Shown here one piece after another: positions 44,432 to 55,850 of a DNA stretch of 64,000 bases. Below the pieces are notes generated by a model. It did no database searches. It saw only the letters and a program-made list of their open reading frames with translations, and was not told the origin of the DNA. The position numbers and the translations under genes were made by a program. Positions within the stretch are counted from its first letter, which is position 1; every line of letters begins with the position of its first letter. Source of the DNA: Adiantum capillus-veneris (Eukaryota > Streptophyta > Polypodiopsida > Polypodiales > Pteridaceae); the NCBI GenBank assembly GCA_014529385.2, contig CM043942.1, forward strand, positions 55,456,025-55,520,024, in the 5' to 3' direction.

Positions 44432-44630
44432 TGTCAGAAAGTGTGTGGTCTAGCAGGGAAGGTGCAGAACCTCTGACTGTGAGAGTTCGTGATGAGAGTC
44501 ACAAACCCTTTGCAAGAAAGCGTTTGTGGAGAATCACCAACCCTCTTTCTAAGGGTGACAGAGATGAGTGCCAGAAAACTATAAATAGGACCCCTAGCTT
44601 CACATTTTACGGAGACTCGGAGCCTTGACA
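44432..44630 (-). repeat. Short 5' LTR (199 bp)
   Basis: The segment is bounded by TGTCA (44432) and TGACA (44626-44630), perfect 5-base inverted ends. It precedes a primer-like site and gag on the minus strand. CCTATTTATAG on the minus strand (about 44579-44589) could be its TATA box. An alternative reading is that this is the U3 of the giant plus-strand LTR that follows: around the TATA motif it aligns loosely with 54635-54680. Confidence 0.5.
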
Positions 44631-47600
44631 CACTCTCTCTCCTCTAGAGAGACCGCTATGCAGAAATCATTAGAGATTAATCTCTAATTGATTAACCTAG
44701 ACGGTAATTAGTTTAATCTTTCTTAATTAGCAAGGTTAGATTAAGCTATTTTGTTAATAAATCAAAGATTAGGCCTATGTATGCTCCTCAAACCTCTCTT
44801 AATTAAGTAATCTCTGTTGATTATTATAATTAAGCTTAGTAATACTAAGCTAATTAATTATCCTATCATATTAGGACTGAAATTAGCCAAATTAACCATG
44901 AATTAATGGTAAATATATTAATTAAGCTTAGATTAAGTTGAGGTAATTATCAGAGTTGAACTAGACAGTCATTAAGCTAGGAAAATTATCCTATAATTTT
45001 TTGAGAAGTTTCCCTAATTAATTAGGCATAATTACTCTATTTTTTTAGCAATTTTAATAGGGGAAATTAGTAAACGACTTTCAAATGATGTGATATATTT
45101 ATTAGTTGTTAATTAGGTGGTAAAGAACTCGTGATAATTAGGAGAAGCTCAGAAAATTAATCTAGCTAGTTAATTTAGCAGAATTACTCTGCTTTTTAAG
45201 TAGTTTAAATAGAGGAAATTAGTAAATGGATTTCAAATGTTGTGATATATTTATCAGTGTATAATTAAGTTCTCAAGAATCCGTGATAATTAGAAGAAGC
45301 TCACAAAATCAATATAGCTAATTAATTTAGAAGAATTACTCTGTTTTTTGAGTAATTTAAATAGGGGAAATTAGTAAATGGATTTCAAATGTTGTGATAT
45401 ATTTATTAGTGGTTAATTAGATGATCAAAAAACCGTGATAATTAGGAGAATCTCACAAAATTAATCTAGCTAATTAATTTAGCAGAATTACTCTATTTTT
45501 TGAGTAATTGAAATAGGGGAAATTAGTAAATGGAATTAAAATGTTGTGATATATTTATCAGTGGTTAAGTAGGTGTTCAAAAACTAGTGATAATTAGTAG
45601 AATCTCAGAGAATTAATCAAGATCATTAATTTAGCAGAATTACTCTGTTTTTTGAGTAATTTAAATAGGGGAAATTAGTAAATGGATTTCAAATGTTGTG
45701 ATATATTTATCAGTGGTTAATAAGGTGCTCAAAAACCCGTGATAATTAGGAGAAGCTCACAAAATCAATCTAGCTAATTAATGTAGAAGAATTACTCTAT
45801 TTTTTGAGTAATTTAAATAGGGGAAATTAGTAAATGGAATTCAAATGTTGTGATATATTTTTCAGTGGTTAATTAGGCATTCAAGAACTCATAATAATTA
45901 CGAGAAGCTCAGAAAATTAATTTAGCTAATTAATTCAGCAGAATTACTCTATTTTTTGAGTAATTTAAATAGGGGAAATTAGTAAATGGATTTCAAATGT
46001 TGTGATATATTTATTAGTGGTTAATTAAGTGCTCAAGAACCCATGATAATTAGGAGAAGCTCAGAAAATTAATCTAGCTAATTAATTTAGCAAAATTACT
46101 CTGTTTGTTGAGTAATTTAAATAGGAGAAATTAGTAAATTGAATTCGAATGTTGTGATATATTTATCAGTGGTTAATTAGGTGTTCAAAACCCCATGATA
46201 ATTAGGAAAATCTCAGAAAATTAATCTAGCTAATTAATTTAGAAGAATTACTTTGTTTTTTTTGTAATTTAAATAGGGGAAATTAGTAAATGGAATTAAA
46301 ATGTTGTGATATATTTATCAGTGGTTAATTAGGTGTTCAAAAACCTGTGATAATTATGAGAAGCTCAGAAAATTAATCTAGCTAATTAAGTTAGCAAAAA
46401 TAATCTGTTATTTGAGTAATTTAAATAAGGGAAATTAGTAAATGGAATTCAAATGTTGTGATAGATTTATCAGTGCTTAATTAGGTGTTCAAAAACCCGT
46501 GATAATTAGGAGAAGCTGAGAAAATTAATCTAGCTAATTAAGTTAGCAAAAATACTCTGTTATTTGAGTAATTTAAATAGGGGAAATTAGTAAATAGATT
46601 TCAAATGTTGTGATATATTTAGCAGTGGTTGATTAGGTGTTTAGTAACCTGATATAATTATAATAAGCTCAGAAAATTAATCTAGTCAATTAAGTTAGCA
46701 AAAATACTCTATTTGTTGAGTAATTTAAATAGGGGAAATTAGTAAATAGAATTCAAATGTTGTGATATATTTATCAGTGGTTAAATAGGTGGTCAAAAAC
46801 CTTTGATAAATAGGAGAAGCTCAAAAAATTAATGTATCTAATTAATTTAGTAGAAAAACTCTGTTTTTTGAGTAATTTAAATAAGGGAAATTAGTAAATC
46901 ATGTTATATGATTACATGCTATTTATCAGAGCTATAGTATAGAGTAAAAACTAAAGAGGGAAATTAGTAAATCATGTTTTATAATTACATGCTATTTATA
47001 AAGAGCTGTATTATAGGGTAAAAAGGTGGTGATAATTATATCAGGGTTAGAAAAGTAGTATAGATATTTATTTAAGTCAAAATATACTAATTTTGGTGGA
47101 AATTTCAAGGGGGAAATTTGTAAATCATGATATATGATTACATTCTATTTCTCACAGCTAGCTTACATAATAGATAGGTCGTGATAAATATGTCAAGGTT
47201 AAAAAAGTAGTATAAGTATTTATTTAAGTTAAATTATCCTAATTTGAAGATGGAAATTATATAAGTAAGTTGGAAATAATAAGATAATTACCAGAGATCA
47301 AAAATATCCTTATCTACTTGTGGTAATTATACCATAGTTAATTAGTGAGGTTAGTAAATCATAATTGACCAAAAGTCTTATTTTGAGCAAATGATTAGTT
47401 TTTAGAAAAATTATAGTAAGTGAAAACCTATGATATCAAGTTAAGAAAATGAAATCTTTAAGAGAAATTAAATACAATAAATATTAAGCCCAAAATAAGT
47501 AAATTATTAGCTTAAAAGTTGATAGGAAAATTAGGAAAAAGATATAGAAAATTATAAGAAAGTTAGGAGACCTTAGAAAACCCTTAGGGAAGCGGTGGAA

Positions 47601-48995
47601 GAAGTTATCATGCTTATATAGACAAATAAGAAATTACTAGGTCAAGAATTTATCAATTAAGACTATAAATTTAACCTTGGATGGATTACGGTTGAATACA
47701 AAGGTTAAGTTTAGATTTTGAATTATTTCCCTAATGATTAGACGTCCTTTTTATAAGGATAAGAAGTTATGGCATCAAAAAGAACCCGAGAAAATCCTAC
47801 ATCTGATGATGAGAAAGTAGCTCCAAAACAAACTAGAGCTTCGCACGACGACGAAGCCGAGCCTAGTAGTAGGCCTACGGAGGAGAGTCTTCAGGCGCCA
47901 GCACAGTAGCAGATGGCCAATCAATCCCAGGTGGGTGTCCCATTGTTCAATTAAGTCTTTAATTAGTTTAAGTTATTTTATAAGTTAGCATTGCATAGGT
48001 AAGAAGGATAAATTGGCTGAAAACGGAAGGTAACTTCCAACGTGCTTTTGTTTATAATATAGGAAAGAATTTTTTGGGTTAAAACTGGCTGAATTAGGAA
48101 AGATATGTTTGATCATCCTTAAGACAGCTTGTCTCAAGACACCTCCGACTCCTTGATATAAATTGATGATAATGATTGGCTTTCTAGCCACGGTTAAGTC
48201 GGTTACCCCCATGAACGATGAGTTTCTACTCCGTGTCATGTCTTGATGTTTCTACATAAGTTAGGATACCGTTTTTATCCTAGGGAGCCGCCCGGTTGTA
48301 TGGGCAACTGGTTTGGTGTATGGGTACCCGGAACCTTGGGTGGGGGTTTATTCCACTCCGGATTTGAACAAGGAATGGGTGTCGTTTTTCACCTTTAAGT
48401 GGTCTTGAGACAAGACGAGTACTGGTCATGGTTATTATGGATAATGTTTTGATTGACAGTACCCTGTCTTAAGTTTAAAGATGTCTATTTGCTAAAAGAA
48501 TGCTTTCAATGCAGTCTTCAAGAATTACCATGATGGAACGTTAAAAGAAATCATTATTTTAAATGTTTAAAACAATGTGATAATAAGATAAACGAATCTT
48601 GTGTGAGTGCGGGGTGGTAAGTGGGGATTGACTAAGGTTGTCAATCATGGAAGGGTGGACTGATTAGTCAAGTAACTATCCATTCCCGCGCACTAAAACG
48701 TTTTAGAAACTACTCACTTGGAAGAGGAATCCACCAACGGCTGTGCCCTCACATATGTTATGGGGAAAAAAGCGTTGGCTAAGGAAACCATAATCTGAAT
48801 GATGAAGTTATAGGGCCAGAATATGATTTTTTTTTTTGTAGGCCATTTGAATACATTGTCCCGTTTTCGCTGCGAGACAGAACTAGGTCTGCTTCAAAGG
48901 CTATAGACCCAAGCCATTGTCAATGGTAAAGGTCTATTCCTTGGATTTTTCTTGTTTAGAGACTCCGATTTTTATAAGTCCTAGAGACCTGTCAA
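44631..48995 (+). repeat. Left giant AT-rich LTR of a non-autonomous element
   Basis: About 4.3 kb, very AT-rich, with an internal array (45010-46900). It matches 54690-57600 in order: AT-rich start, array, decayed repeats, then non-repetitive blocks such as GACCATCCTTA...AGCTTGTCTCAAGA, CGCCCGGTTGTATGGGCAAC (about 48288 and 56729), GTGAGTGCGGGGTGGTAAGT, and CCAAGCCATTG with AATGGTAAAGGTCTATTCC. Two same-orientation copies flanking about 5.5 kb fit LTRs of a large retrotransposon derivative (LARD-like). The right border is approximate; 48995 ends CTGTCA. No clear primer site could be fixed. Confidence 0.6.
45010..46900. repeat. AT-rich tandem array, about 13 units of 152 bp
   Basis: The marker ATTACTCTRTTTTTTGAGTAA occurs at about 45033, 45184, 45334, 45487, 45641, 45790, 45943, 46092, 46246, 46398, 46553, 46706 and 46858, a mean spacing of 152 bp. 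Units also share GGGGAAATTAGTAAATGG, TTGTGATATATTTATCAGTG and CGTGATAATTAGGAGAAGC. Decayed units continue to about 47340. Confidence 0.95.
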
Positions 48996-49083
48996 GGATC
49001 CCATCCTGATCTTGGTGTAGTCGGGGTTGGGGACATTACATTCAACTTGATGATACATAAGCGTATCACATGACTGAGGCCCC
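48996..49083. other. Junction between giant LTR and interior
   Basis: Contains TTGGTGTAGTCGGGGTTGGGG (49014-49034), a possible but unproven primer site. Confidence 0.3.
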
Positions 49084-49680
49084 CCCACTCTGGAGATACA
49101 CGAGAGGGAAGCCCTTTTGAACCTCATGCCACAAAAATATGGCGACCAACCCCAAGATATTTTACATAGGGTAGCTGATAAAGTTCTAGTTGTCCTTAAG
49201 AATGACAACACGAAGGATCTAGATAAGAAGAAAGAGTTTGAAAAGCTACTAAACAATGCATGCACAGAAAAAGATTGGGGAACTTATTATAGATTACAAT
49301 GATGGTTGTAAAGCTGGTATCATGGGTGCAGGAGAAGCTCTTGATCATGCCATTGATGTTTCTACTGAGTTTGCATACGAACAAGAAGAAGAGAAGAGTG
49401 ACTTGGATGATGTGCAAGAAGACAACAATAGATAAAATGAGGATGCAGATGTGGAGACAAAGGCTATGCGGATGGTGGTATTGATGATGATGATGTTGAC
49501 GAGGCTAATGGGGGTTTGAATGTCCAAGATACTGATGCCTAGTGACTACATAGAAGAAGATTAGTCAAGTTTATGGTAGCATTGACCCCAACAAATCTAG
49601 AAGCTTGTTGAACAAGTCTTAAATATGTTAGCTAAGGGAGAGGACAGGGAGGTTCCATATCTTCTCATTGGTATAGCTAT
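49084..49680 (+). pseudogene. Captured fragment of the Brr2 spliceosomal RNA helicase gene
   Basis: Plus-strand translation in three frames follows the N-terminal region of Brr2, the U5 snRNP DExH helicase that unwinds U4/U6. In order: IHEREALLNLMPQKYGDQPQ, DILHRVADKVLVVLKNDN and DKKKEFEKLLN (to about 49250); after a frameshift IGELIIDYNDG (49275 on) and an acidic stretch with EEEKSDLDDVQED; then after another shift GGIDDDDVDEANGGLNVQDT, the conserved LNVQDIDAYWL step with the Tyr-Trp codons turned to stops; finally KLVEQVLNMLAKGEDREV (about 49600-49655). Collinearity over about 190 codons and the diagnostic motifs make the identity solid from memory of the family. The helicase domains are absent. 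It lies inside the giant-LTR element and is not a working gene. Confidence 0.8.
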
Positions 49681-49850
49681 CTTAGTTTTCTAGTGGAGTA
49701 AATCAACTCTTTGAAATACCAAGAACAACACCCTCATGTGAAAGATTCTTTAATTGGCTTGTTAGGGCATGTGTCTTATGGCACAAGCACTTAATATCCC
49801 CCCCCGGTGGGTCCCCCCCTCCCTTATGTATATGGTACGAGCATGAAATA
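49681..49850. other. Short noncoding spacer
   Basis: Contains two C-rich runs near 49798-49822. No feature recognised. Confidence 0.4.
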
Positions 49851-49979
49851 ATGGGGGGCTACCCCTGTTGTATATGCTTATGTCTAACCTTTAAAAACCC
49901 CCCTCTTGTACACTCACGTGATACCATACAAAAATCCATAGTGAATCACCCGGGAATACCCGTTAACAAGTTGGGGCAA

Positions 49980-50341
49980 TACTTTGAAGGTGATGAATCT
50001 AATGCAACCCTACCAATCACTACTAAAGGATTAATTGTGAGGGAGTCCTTGATGGTGGTGCGGGAGTCAGCATTGTAACAAAAAGTTGTTGGGAGTCTAT
50101 GGGAAGAGCACACCTTGAAGTCACAAATGTAGTGGTAAAAATGGCTAATGGATCTACCATTACGCCTATTGGAATGCTAAAGGATCTCAAGATCAAGGTC
50201 ATGGGAAACAAGTTAAGGCATACTTTCATTGTTATGGATTTCTCCAAACATCCTATGTCATTTAAGATGATCTTAGGACATCCATTCATGAGGGAAGCAA
50301 ACATGGTGCATGACGGGTCCAAAAACCACGTCTATTTATAG
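49980..50341 (+). pseudogene. Retropepsin-like domain 1
   Basis: In one frame near 50045-50095 the sequence reads VLDGGAGVSIVTKSCWESMG, the active-site loop of plant retropepsins of the DGG(S/A) type. It continues in the open frame 50099-50341 with VTNVVVKMANGSTITPIGML, HTFIVMDFSKHPMSFKMILG and HPFMREANMVHDGS, covering the flap and the ILGHPF step equivalent to ILGRPWL. A frame change upstream of 50045 breaks it from GDESNATLPITTKGLI. Probably the protease of the element's gag-pol, now isolated with no RT behind it. Confidence 0.65.
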
Positions 50342-50699
50342 TTCCAAGACTCTGTCATTTGAGTTGATCTTGTAAGTGGTCGAATGCATCCTTTAGGAAA
50401 TAAATTTATCACTGACAATCAATCGGACACCACAAGTCACTCAGCTCCATTGTAGTATTGTTACACATGTAACGAGGGCACAGATATTGGGGAAGACTCT
50501 CCGTATATGGATATCCTACCTGGAATGGCTGAGTCAAACAACGTTGATTGGGTACACCTAGCAGCAACTATAGATACTTAGGGAACTAGAGGAACAAACT
50601 AGGTAACACCAGATGGGGAAGAAATAACACAAATTGTACCAATAAACATGTTAGGTGTAGCGAATGTAACCTCCGATGATAAGAGAGAGGCACACCTAT
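50342..50699. other. Interior sequence with broken frames
   Basis: No domain recognised. Short plus-strand open stretches with acidic composition occur. Confidence 0.3.
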
Positions 50700-51623
50700 C
50701 TAAGAGTGAAACCGATGATTCCTCAAACTATTTGAACCAATACACCTCAAAAACGGAATCTCAAGGAGATTTACAAGCCATTCATAAAAAAGAAGGTTGC
50801 CAAGGAACAAGCAGAGCTTAAAAAGATCCAAGCAATAGTCGAGGCTTGAGAAAGACAACAATGTCTTAGATGCCAACGAGAAGCTAGTCTGGGAATCACG
50901 CAAGAATTTTTTGAGGACATTGATGACACTTCATTGGAATCTGAGCCACCTCTAAGATATCCAATTGAACTAAATAGCATCTATGGGAGAGTGCTATATA
51001 ATGCCTTATTAGATACAGGGGCTAAGCACAATTTGTTATCATATGGAGTTTGGTGTCAATTAGGGAAATTGAACCTATCCCAGAGTACAATGCAAGTCAA
51101 GGGAATTAATAAAAAGAAAACTGATATTCCTGGAATCCTTCAGTCCCCTGTTGTCTATGACAAAGGAAGCATAGTTCAGAGCTTTTTGGTCATGCCTGAG
51201 GGAACTATGGAGGGCAACATAAACCTTGGATGCACATGGATGTTGGCAACCAAATGCACTATTTATTGGGGTACTTGTAGTGTCACGACACGGCCACCAA
51301 CTCTTACCCCTACCATTGAAGAAAAGTCACCTACATTGCAAACTCTAGTGAAGTTGCAAGATAGCCAAGATCCACAAACCAAAGTGATTAACTCGTCTTT
51401 GTCAATTGCCCATGAACCTAGCACTTCAACACTTGCAATGAGAAGTAATATTACAAGGACTCAACATGCACCACCTATGAGTACATATCAATGGGTCCCA
51501 ACGACCTTACTTCCAAATACCTCCACCCTTACACCAATTCAAGAAAAACTTCTCATAGAAAACCAAGAGTGCACTCTAGTGGAGTCAAGACCAAATCACA
51601 TTGGATTCCAAAACAACTATTAG
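50700..51623 (+). pseudogene. Retropepsin-like domain 2 with downstream linker
   Basis: An upstream stretch with stops reads IYKPFIKKKVAKEQAELKKI and a helix with QQCLRCQREASLGI. The open frame 50934-51623 (229 residues) carries YNALLDTGAKHNLLSYGVWC, a classical LDTGA aspartic protease loop, followed by VKGINKKKTDIPGIL and FLVMPEGTMEGNINLGCTWM. From about residue 120 it turns into a Ser/Thr/Pro-rich linker. The catalytic Asp-Thr-Gly is intact. It is unrelated in detail to domain 1, so two separate protease-like units lie in tandem. No RT follows. Confidence 0.65.
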
Positions 51624-52525
51624 AAGGCCAAGGGTACTATGGTGGAAATGAGCAAATATGGATAACTAAACGTAAAATGTGCCTTTCCCTATCACCTACA
51701 GAACCATGTGAGTCAAACAATGTAAATCCAAAGCCAATGGCAGATCGTGGAAAGGAAAAGATCACGGAATGCTTCCAAAGCTCATTTGGGTTCCAAGGCA
51801 AAACCAATTTATTCCACCTAGCTCGGGAAGGGGGGAATCCCGCCAAGCTTCTAGCTCCTCATGTAATGCATCCATAGAGGTAAAAGCTTCTCCACAACCT
51901 CCACCTACAATAGTGGACCTCCATGAAGCTACAAAGGAATCCACACCTCCCATTGTCCAAGAATCACCTGAGGAACCACTTCAAATTTGTTCCTGGGAGA
52001 GTACCTTACCACCCTTACAACTTGATGAGACACCTAAGGTAATAGAAAACTAATGGGAAAAATCCCCACCTATTACCAACTGGAACAATTGGTTTCAAAG
52101 GGTGACAACATCATTCCAAAAGGTATGATCTACCCAAGGAAGGGGAGAGTGTTTGCTGACATCCATTATTCACTTGCTCCCCTCTTAACCTTCCTCCCTA
52201 ACCTCTCAATCTTTCAATCCTAGGGAATGTACATATATAGCTCTATACTCAAGAAAAAAAGAAAAAAGTAAAAGAGAAAGAGCCACCAAACTATAATCTG
52301 GAAACCTACAAATTCTAGTACAGGACCTAAGAATCATAATGACATATTATGCACAAGGACACGACCTTTTGACACAGCCCTTATAATGATTGCACTCTAA
52401 ACATCATCTATCTATGTGTACAGATATGGCTAGTATGCTAGAGTCATCCACTCCTACCTTGGGTGAGAGGTACCCTCTTTACTTTCACAAGTGTTTCACA
52501 TAGTCTACCCGGTGCTTGCTTGTGA
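51624..52525 (+). other. Downstream interior region
   Basis: A plus-strand frame 51769-52053 is Pro/Ser/Glu-rich (PPPTIVDLHEATKESTPPIV) and may continue the linker after frameshift. 52060-52525 is noncoding, with an A-rich run at about 52250-52285. Confidence 0.35.
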
Positions 52526-52870
52526 ATGGGATTAGATACGCTAGCGAGTGAGAAGAATTTCGAGGAAATAGAAAGGCTGATACGTCTCTTGACCATGATT
52601 GACCCATACTTAGTAGAGGACGTCTCTCCGATTGCACAAGCTTACCCTCTTGACCAAGATGACTATAGATGCCTAGTGGCGTTCTTAGTGAACCTTTGTG
52701 CCTCTAATGATGAGGAAGAGTTACATGATTACACGGATGGCACGTATGGTCTCATGGATGATGACTTTGTTTTTCTTGATGATGACGAGGATAAGGGTTT
52801 AGACCTAGGGCTATTGTCCATCTATTCAATATCCTATTCCCCTGACTCTCTAGGGGGTGCAAATAATTAG
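52526..52870 (+). CDS. Unknown acidic protein frame (114 residues)
   Basis: An open frame starting MGLDTLASEKNFEEIERLIR, probably helical at the start, then very acidic (LMDDDFVFLDDDEDKGLDLG) with a hydrophobic end. I recognise no family. It stands between the protease-like frames and the right giant repeat, on the same strand. It could be a small accessory protein of the element or a chance frame; the compositional order (helix, then Asp-rich run) mildly favours a real or formerly real protein. Confidence 0.3.
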   Translation: MGLDTLASEKNFEEIERLIRLLTMIDPYLVEDVSPIAQAYPLDQDDYRCLVAFLVNLCASNDEEELHDYTDGTYGLMDDDFVFLDDDEDKGLDLGLLSIYSISYSPDSLGGANN

Positions 52871-54238
52871 GTTAGGGTTCATTATGTTGTGTGATTGTGT
52901 TTAATAAAGGTTGGTGCCTCTTCCCACTGATGGGCCTCCTAGAGGTATTCCTTGTGTTTTCAGCATAATATTCAACACATTTATTTAGTATTAAACCATT
53001 AGATTTTCAATATGATTCTCTGTCATAATTCCTTGTCTAGGTTTAAGAAACAAGCAGTCTGACTAAGCTAGTTTGACCAAGTTAGGTGTTAGAGATCTTC
53101 TCTTAATACCATAGGGAATGCCTTCTTACTAATCAATGGTTACTTTAGGTTCTTATTCCGATTTAGGCAGCATTGTGTGCAATGTACTAGGGCTTTCTAG
53201 TGGGCTTAGTCCCTATTGACCTTTAGCTTAATTATTATAAAGGGAGTTTACTAGTGTGACGAGCCTGGGGAGGGTAACGGTATCAATATGACCCCCCAAA
53301 GTTACAAAATTAAAAGGCAATGAAAAACAAAACACAAAAGTGCCAACAATGTAAAATCCTTATTTGATATTTCACTCAAATGTAGTGCTTATGGTACCAG
53401 ATCCCTAGAGGTTCCCAGTGTCGGCGCTTTTCGTTGAAAAGCAAAAAGCCCAAGGCATACAGAATAAGCACACACATCAAATGAATCAATGTGAAAAAAC
53501 TTTGGGGGGTCAAAGAAAAGGGAATAATTCAGGTGATGATTTCATAAGTAATTCCTTTTATCGTAGCTTAACTAGAAAGTCTTCTAGGTATAGCCTCTAG
53601 TCAGCCCTTGAACATGAAATACTTTGCTCTCGTGATTAAACAGCTTAATTGACCAAAGGGAATTGAGAAGCTTGCCCATGCTATTAATAAGTTGACCTCT
53701 AGTGTCTCTCGACCATTGAATTAGCGACCCCAGACTTGTTTTTACAAAGTGCTTATGCGTTTAATTATATTAGGGTTTAATGTTTACTGCTAAAAAATTG
53801 TTTAATATTCTGTTACCAATCAATTTGTGTGCCTATTCCCTGCATATGCTTTTTAATTGTATATGAGAATGCAATTACTGTGCGATTTATGGTTGATTTT
53901 GCACTGTTTGAAGAGGGCTCAAGACTACAAACTCGGATGCTCTTCCACCTCGATGAACGGGCTTCATCTCAATAGCTTCCGAGGACGGAATCTACATCAG
54001 GAAGGGGGACATATTAACCCTTACGGACACCCTATCACCTTCAATGGACGCCTTATCATTATTTAATTGAGTCAAGGACCGGGCTTGTCGGTCCAATAGG
54101 AAAAGGGTAAGAGTGATCACCGATGAGAGGTGCACTCTAAAACTGGAACATATAACGTTTGGCTAAGATTGACTAAGTGTGGGTACCCAAATGTGAACAG
54201 ATGAGCCCATATAAAAGTCAATCTAAACCTAAAATGTC
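52871..54238. other. Noncoding interior of the giant element
   Basis: No gene recognised. 53263-53310 (GAGCCTGGGGAGGGTAACGG) is a purine-rich stretch that could be a polypurine tract but is far from the right repeat. Confidence 0.35.
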
Positions 54239-54508
54239 TCATTCTCTCATTTGTGCAATTGAAGAGTGCTCTTGCTCCATCTCCATCTTCTTCTTCATCT
54301 CCTTGTATGTGTGTGTGTGTGTATGCATGAGAGAAGTAGGTGCAAGATGTTGCCCAAGATAATTAGCAACAAACAGAATATCAAGATGAGTGTTCATGCC
54401 AACAAATTGAAGACATCCAATCAAGTTAGCATAAGGCTTATTTGTAACAAGCTGACCGCCATTTTCATAAGTGTTCTTTGTGAGTTTGTAAACTTGGACA
54501 TTAAGCAA
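54239..54508 (-). pseudogene. Ty1/copia RT-RNase H connection fragment
   Basis: The minus strand reads KPYANLIGCLQFVGMNTHLD then ILFVANYLGQHLAPTS, matching the copia step SLIGSLQYLANTRPDIAFAVNYLSRF. Only about 60 codons belong to the family; the rest of the frame is a CA-microsatellite translation. It directly abuts the right giant repeat. Confidence 0.65.
54309..54320. repeat. Short (GT)n microsatellite
   Basis: Six to eight GT units beside the copia fragment. Confidence 0.8.
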
Positions 54509-55079
54509 TATAGGTGATCCTATGTGGAGTCCAGCAACCCCCCAAAAGGTTCCTAGAAGCTTGGGGGTACCTCCTCCTTTGTAGGGCTTATCTGGGCTGG
54601 TCCTAGACCCTGTTCACACTAGCCTTGGCCACCAGAAGGCTATAAAAAGGCCCATAAGCTCTCATTTATACATTCTCCTAGGAATTTCTCTCATTATTTG
54701 AGAGAATCTTTATAGACCTCTTAAGAGAGCAAAAATCTTAAAGAAGATTAATCCAGGTAATTAGGATTAGTGAATTGCTTAGCAGTTAAGCGAGGTATAA
54801 TTTTCTCTCTGCTAATTGTAAATTAGGAATGATTAAGCTTCTTAATACCATAAATTACTCTTATTATATCTAAGTAATCCATGTAAACTTAATTCTCCTA
54901 TTTCTTAATAGTAATTAGTACTAATTAACTATTGTATTAATCAAAATAGCTTGATTTATGGCCTAATTTAGGCATGAATCATTGTAATTAGCTTCATTAA
55001 TCTTATGATAATTTGTAGTGCTTCATTACACTGTTATTAAACTTCAATAATTATGTGAAAAATTAGTTAATCATTTTGC

Positions 55080-55850
55080 TAATTATTAGGGTTATTAAGC
55101 TTATTTTTACTTAAAGTTAGTGGGAATATGTGAGTTAGATAATTATGTTATAATTATCAAAGTTAGAAAAAAATCATTAGAAAGTCATGGTAATCAGGTC
55201 GAGTACAAAAAATTAATGTCAATAATTATCTTAACCAAATTATCATATTTTTTATATAAATCAAAGGAAGAAATTAGTAGGTTAACTTAGATAATGATGT
55301 GATAGTTATCAGAGCTAAAAAACATCATTAGAAAGAAAGTTGTGGTAATTAGATAAAATACAATAAATTAATTGAGATAATTATCTTAGCAAATTACCCT
55401 GATTGTTGATATAAAGCAAAGGGGGAAATTAATAAATTAAGTTAGGTAATTATGTGATAATTATCAGAGCTAGGAAACATCATTAGGAAGTTGTGGTAAT
55501 CAGACCAAGTACAAAAAATAGTTTAGTTAATTATCTTAGCCAAATTACTCTTAGTTTTAATATAAAGTAAAGGGGGGAATTAGTAAGTTAAGTTAGATAA
55601 GTATGTGATAATTATCAGAGTTAGAAAACATCACTAGGAAGTCGTGGTAATTATATCAAGCACAAAAAATTAATTTAGATAATTATCTTAGCTAAAAGAC
55701 CTTGATTTTTGACCTAAGTCAAGAGAAAAAATTATCTAATTGAGTTAGATATTTATATATAAATTATCATGGGTATAAAACATCATTAGAAATATGTGAT
55801 AATCATCTCAAGCTTAAAAAAATAAATTATCCAGGTAAATGGGCTTATTT
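55080..55850. repeat. AT-rich tandem array, about 5 units of 152 bp
   Basis: The marker GTGGTAATYA or its variants lie at about 55187, 55340, 55490, 55643 and 55793. The same period and shared words (GGGGAAATTAGTAA, TGTGATAATTATCAGAG, AAAATTAAT, TTAGC.AAAT) tie it to the array at 45.0-46.9 kb. Confidence 0.9.

Noticed and set aside
49014-49034. Primer binding site of the giant element
   Set aside because: Starts TGG and lies near the presumed LTR end, but I could not match it to a tRNA nor fix the LTR border, so it is not called.
49084-49680. Functional Brr2 gene
   Set aside because: Only about 190 N-terminal codons, with frameshifts and stops and no helicase domain.
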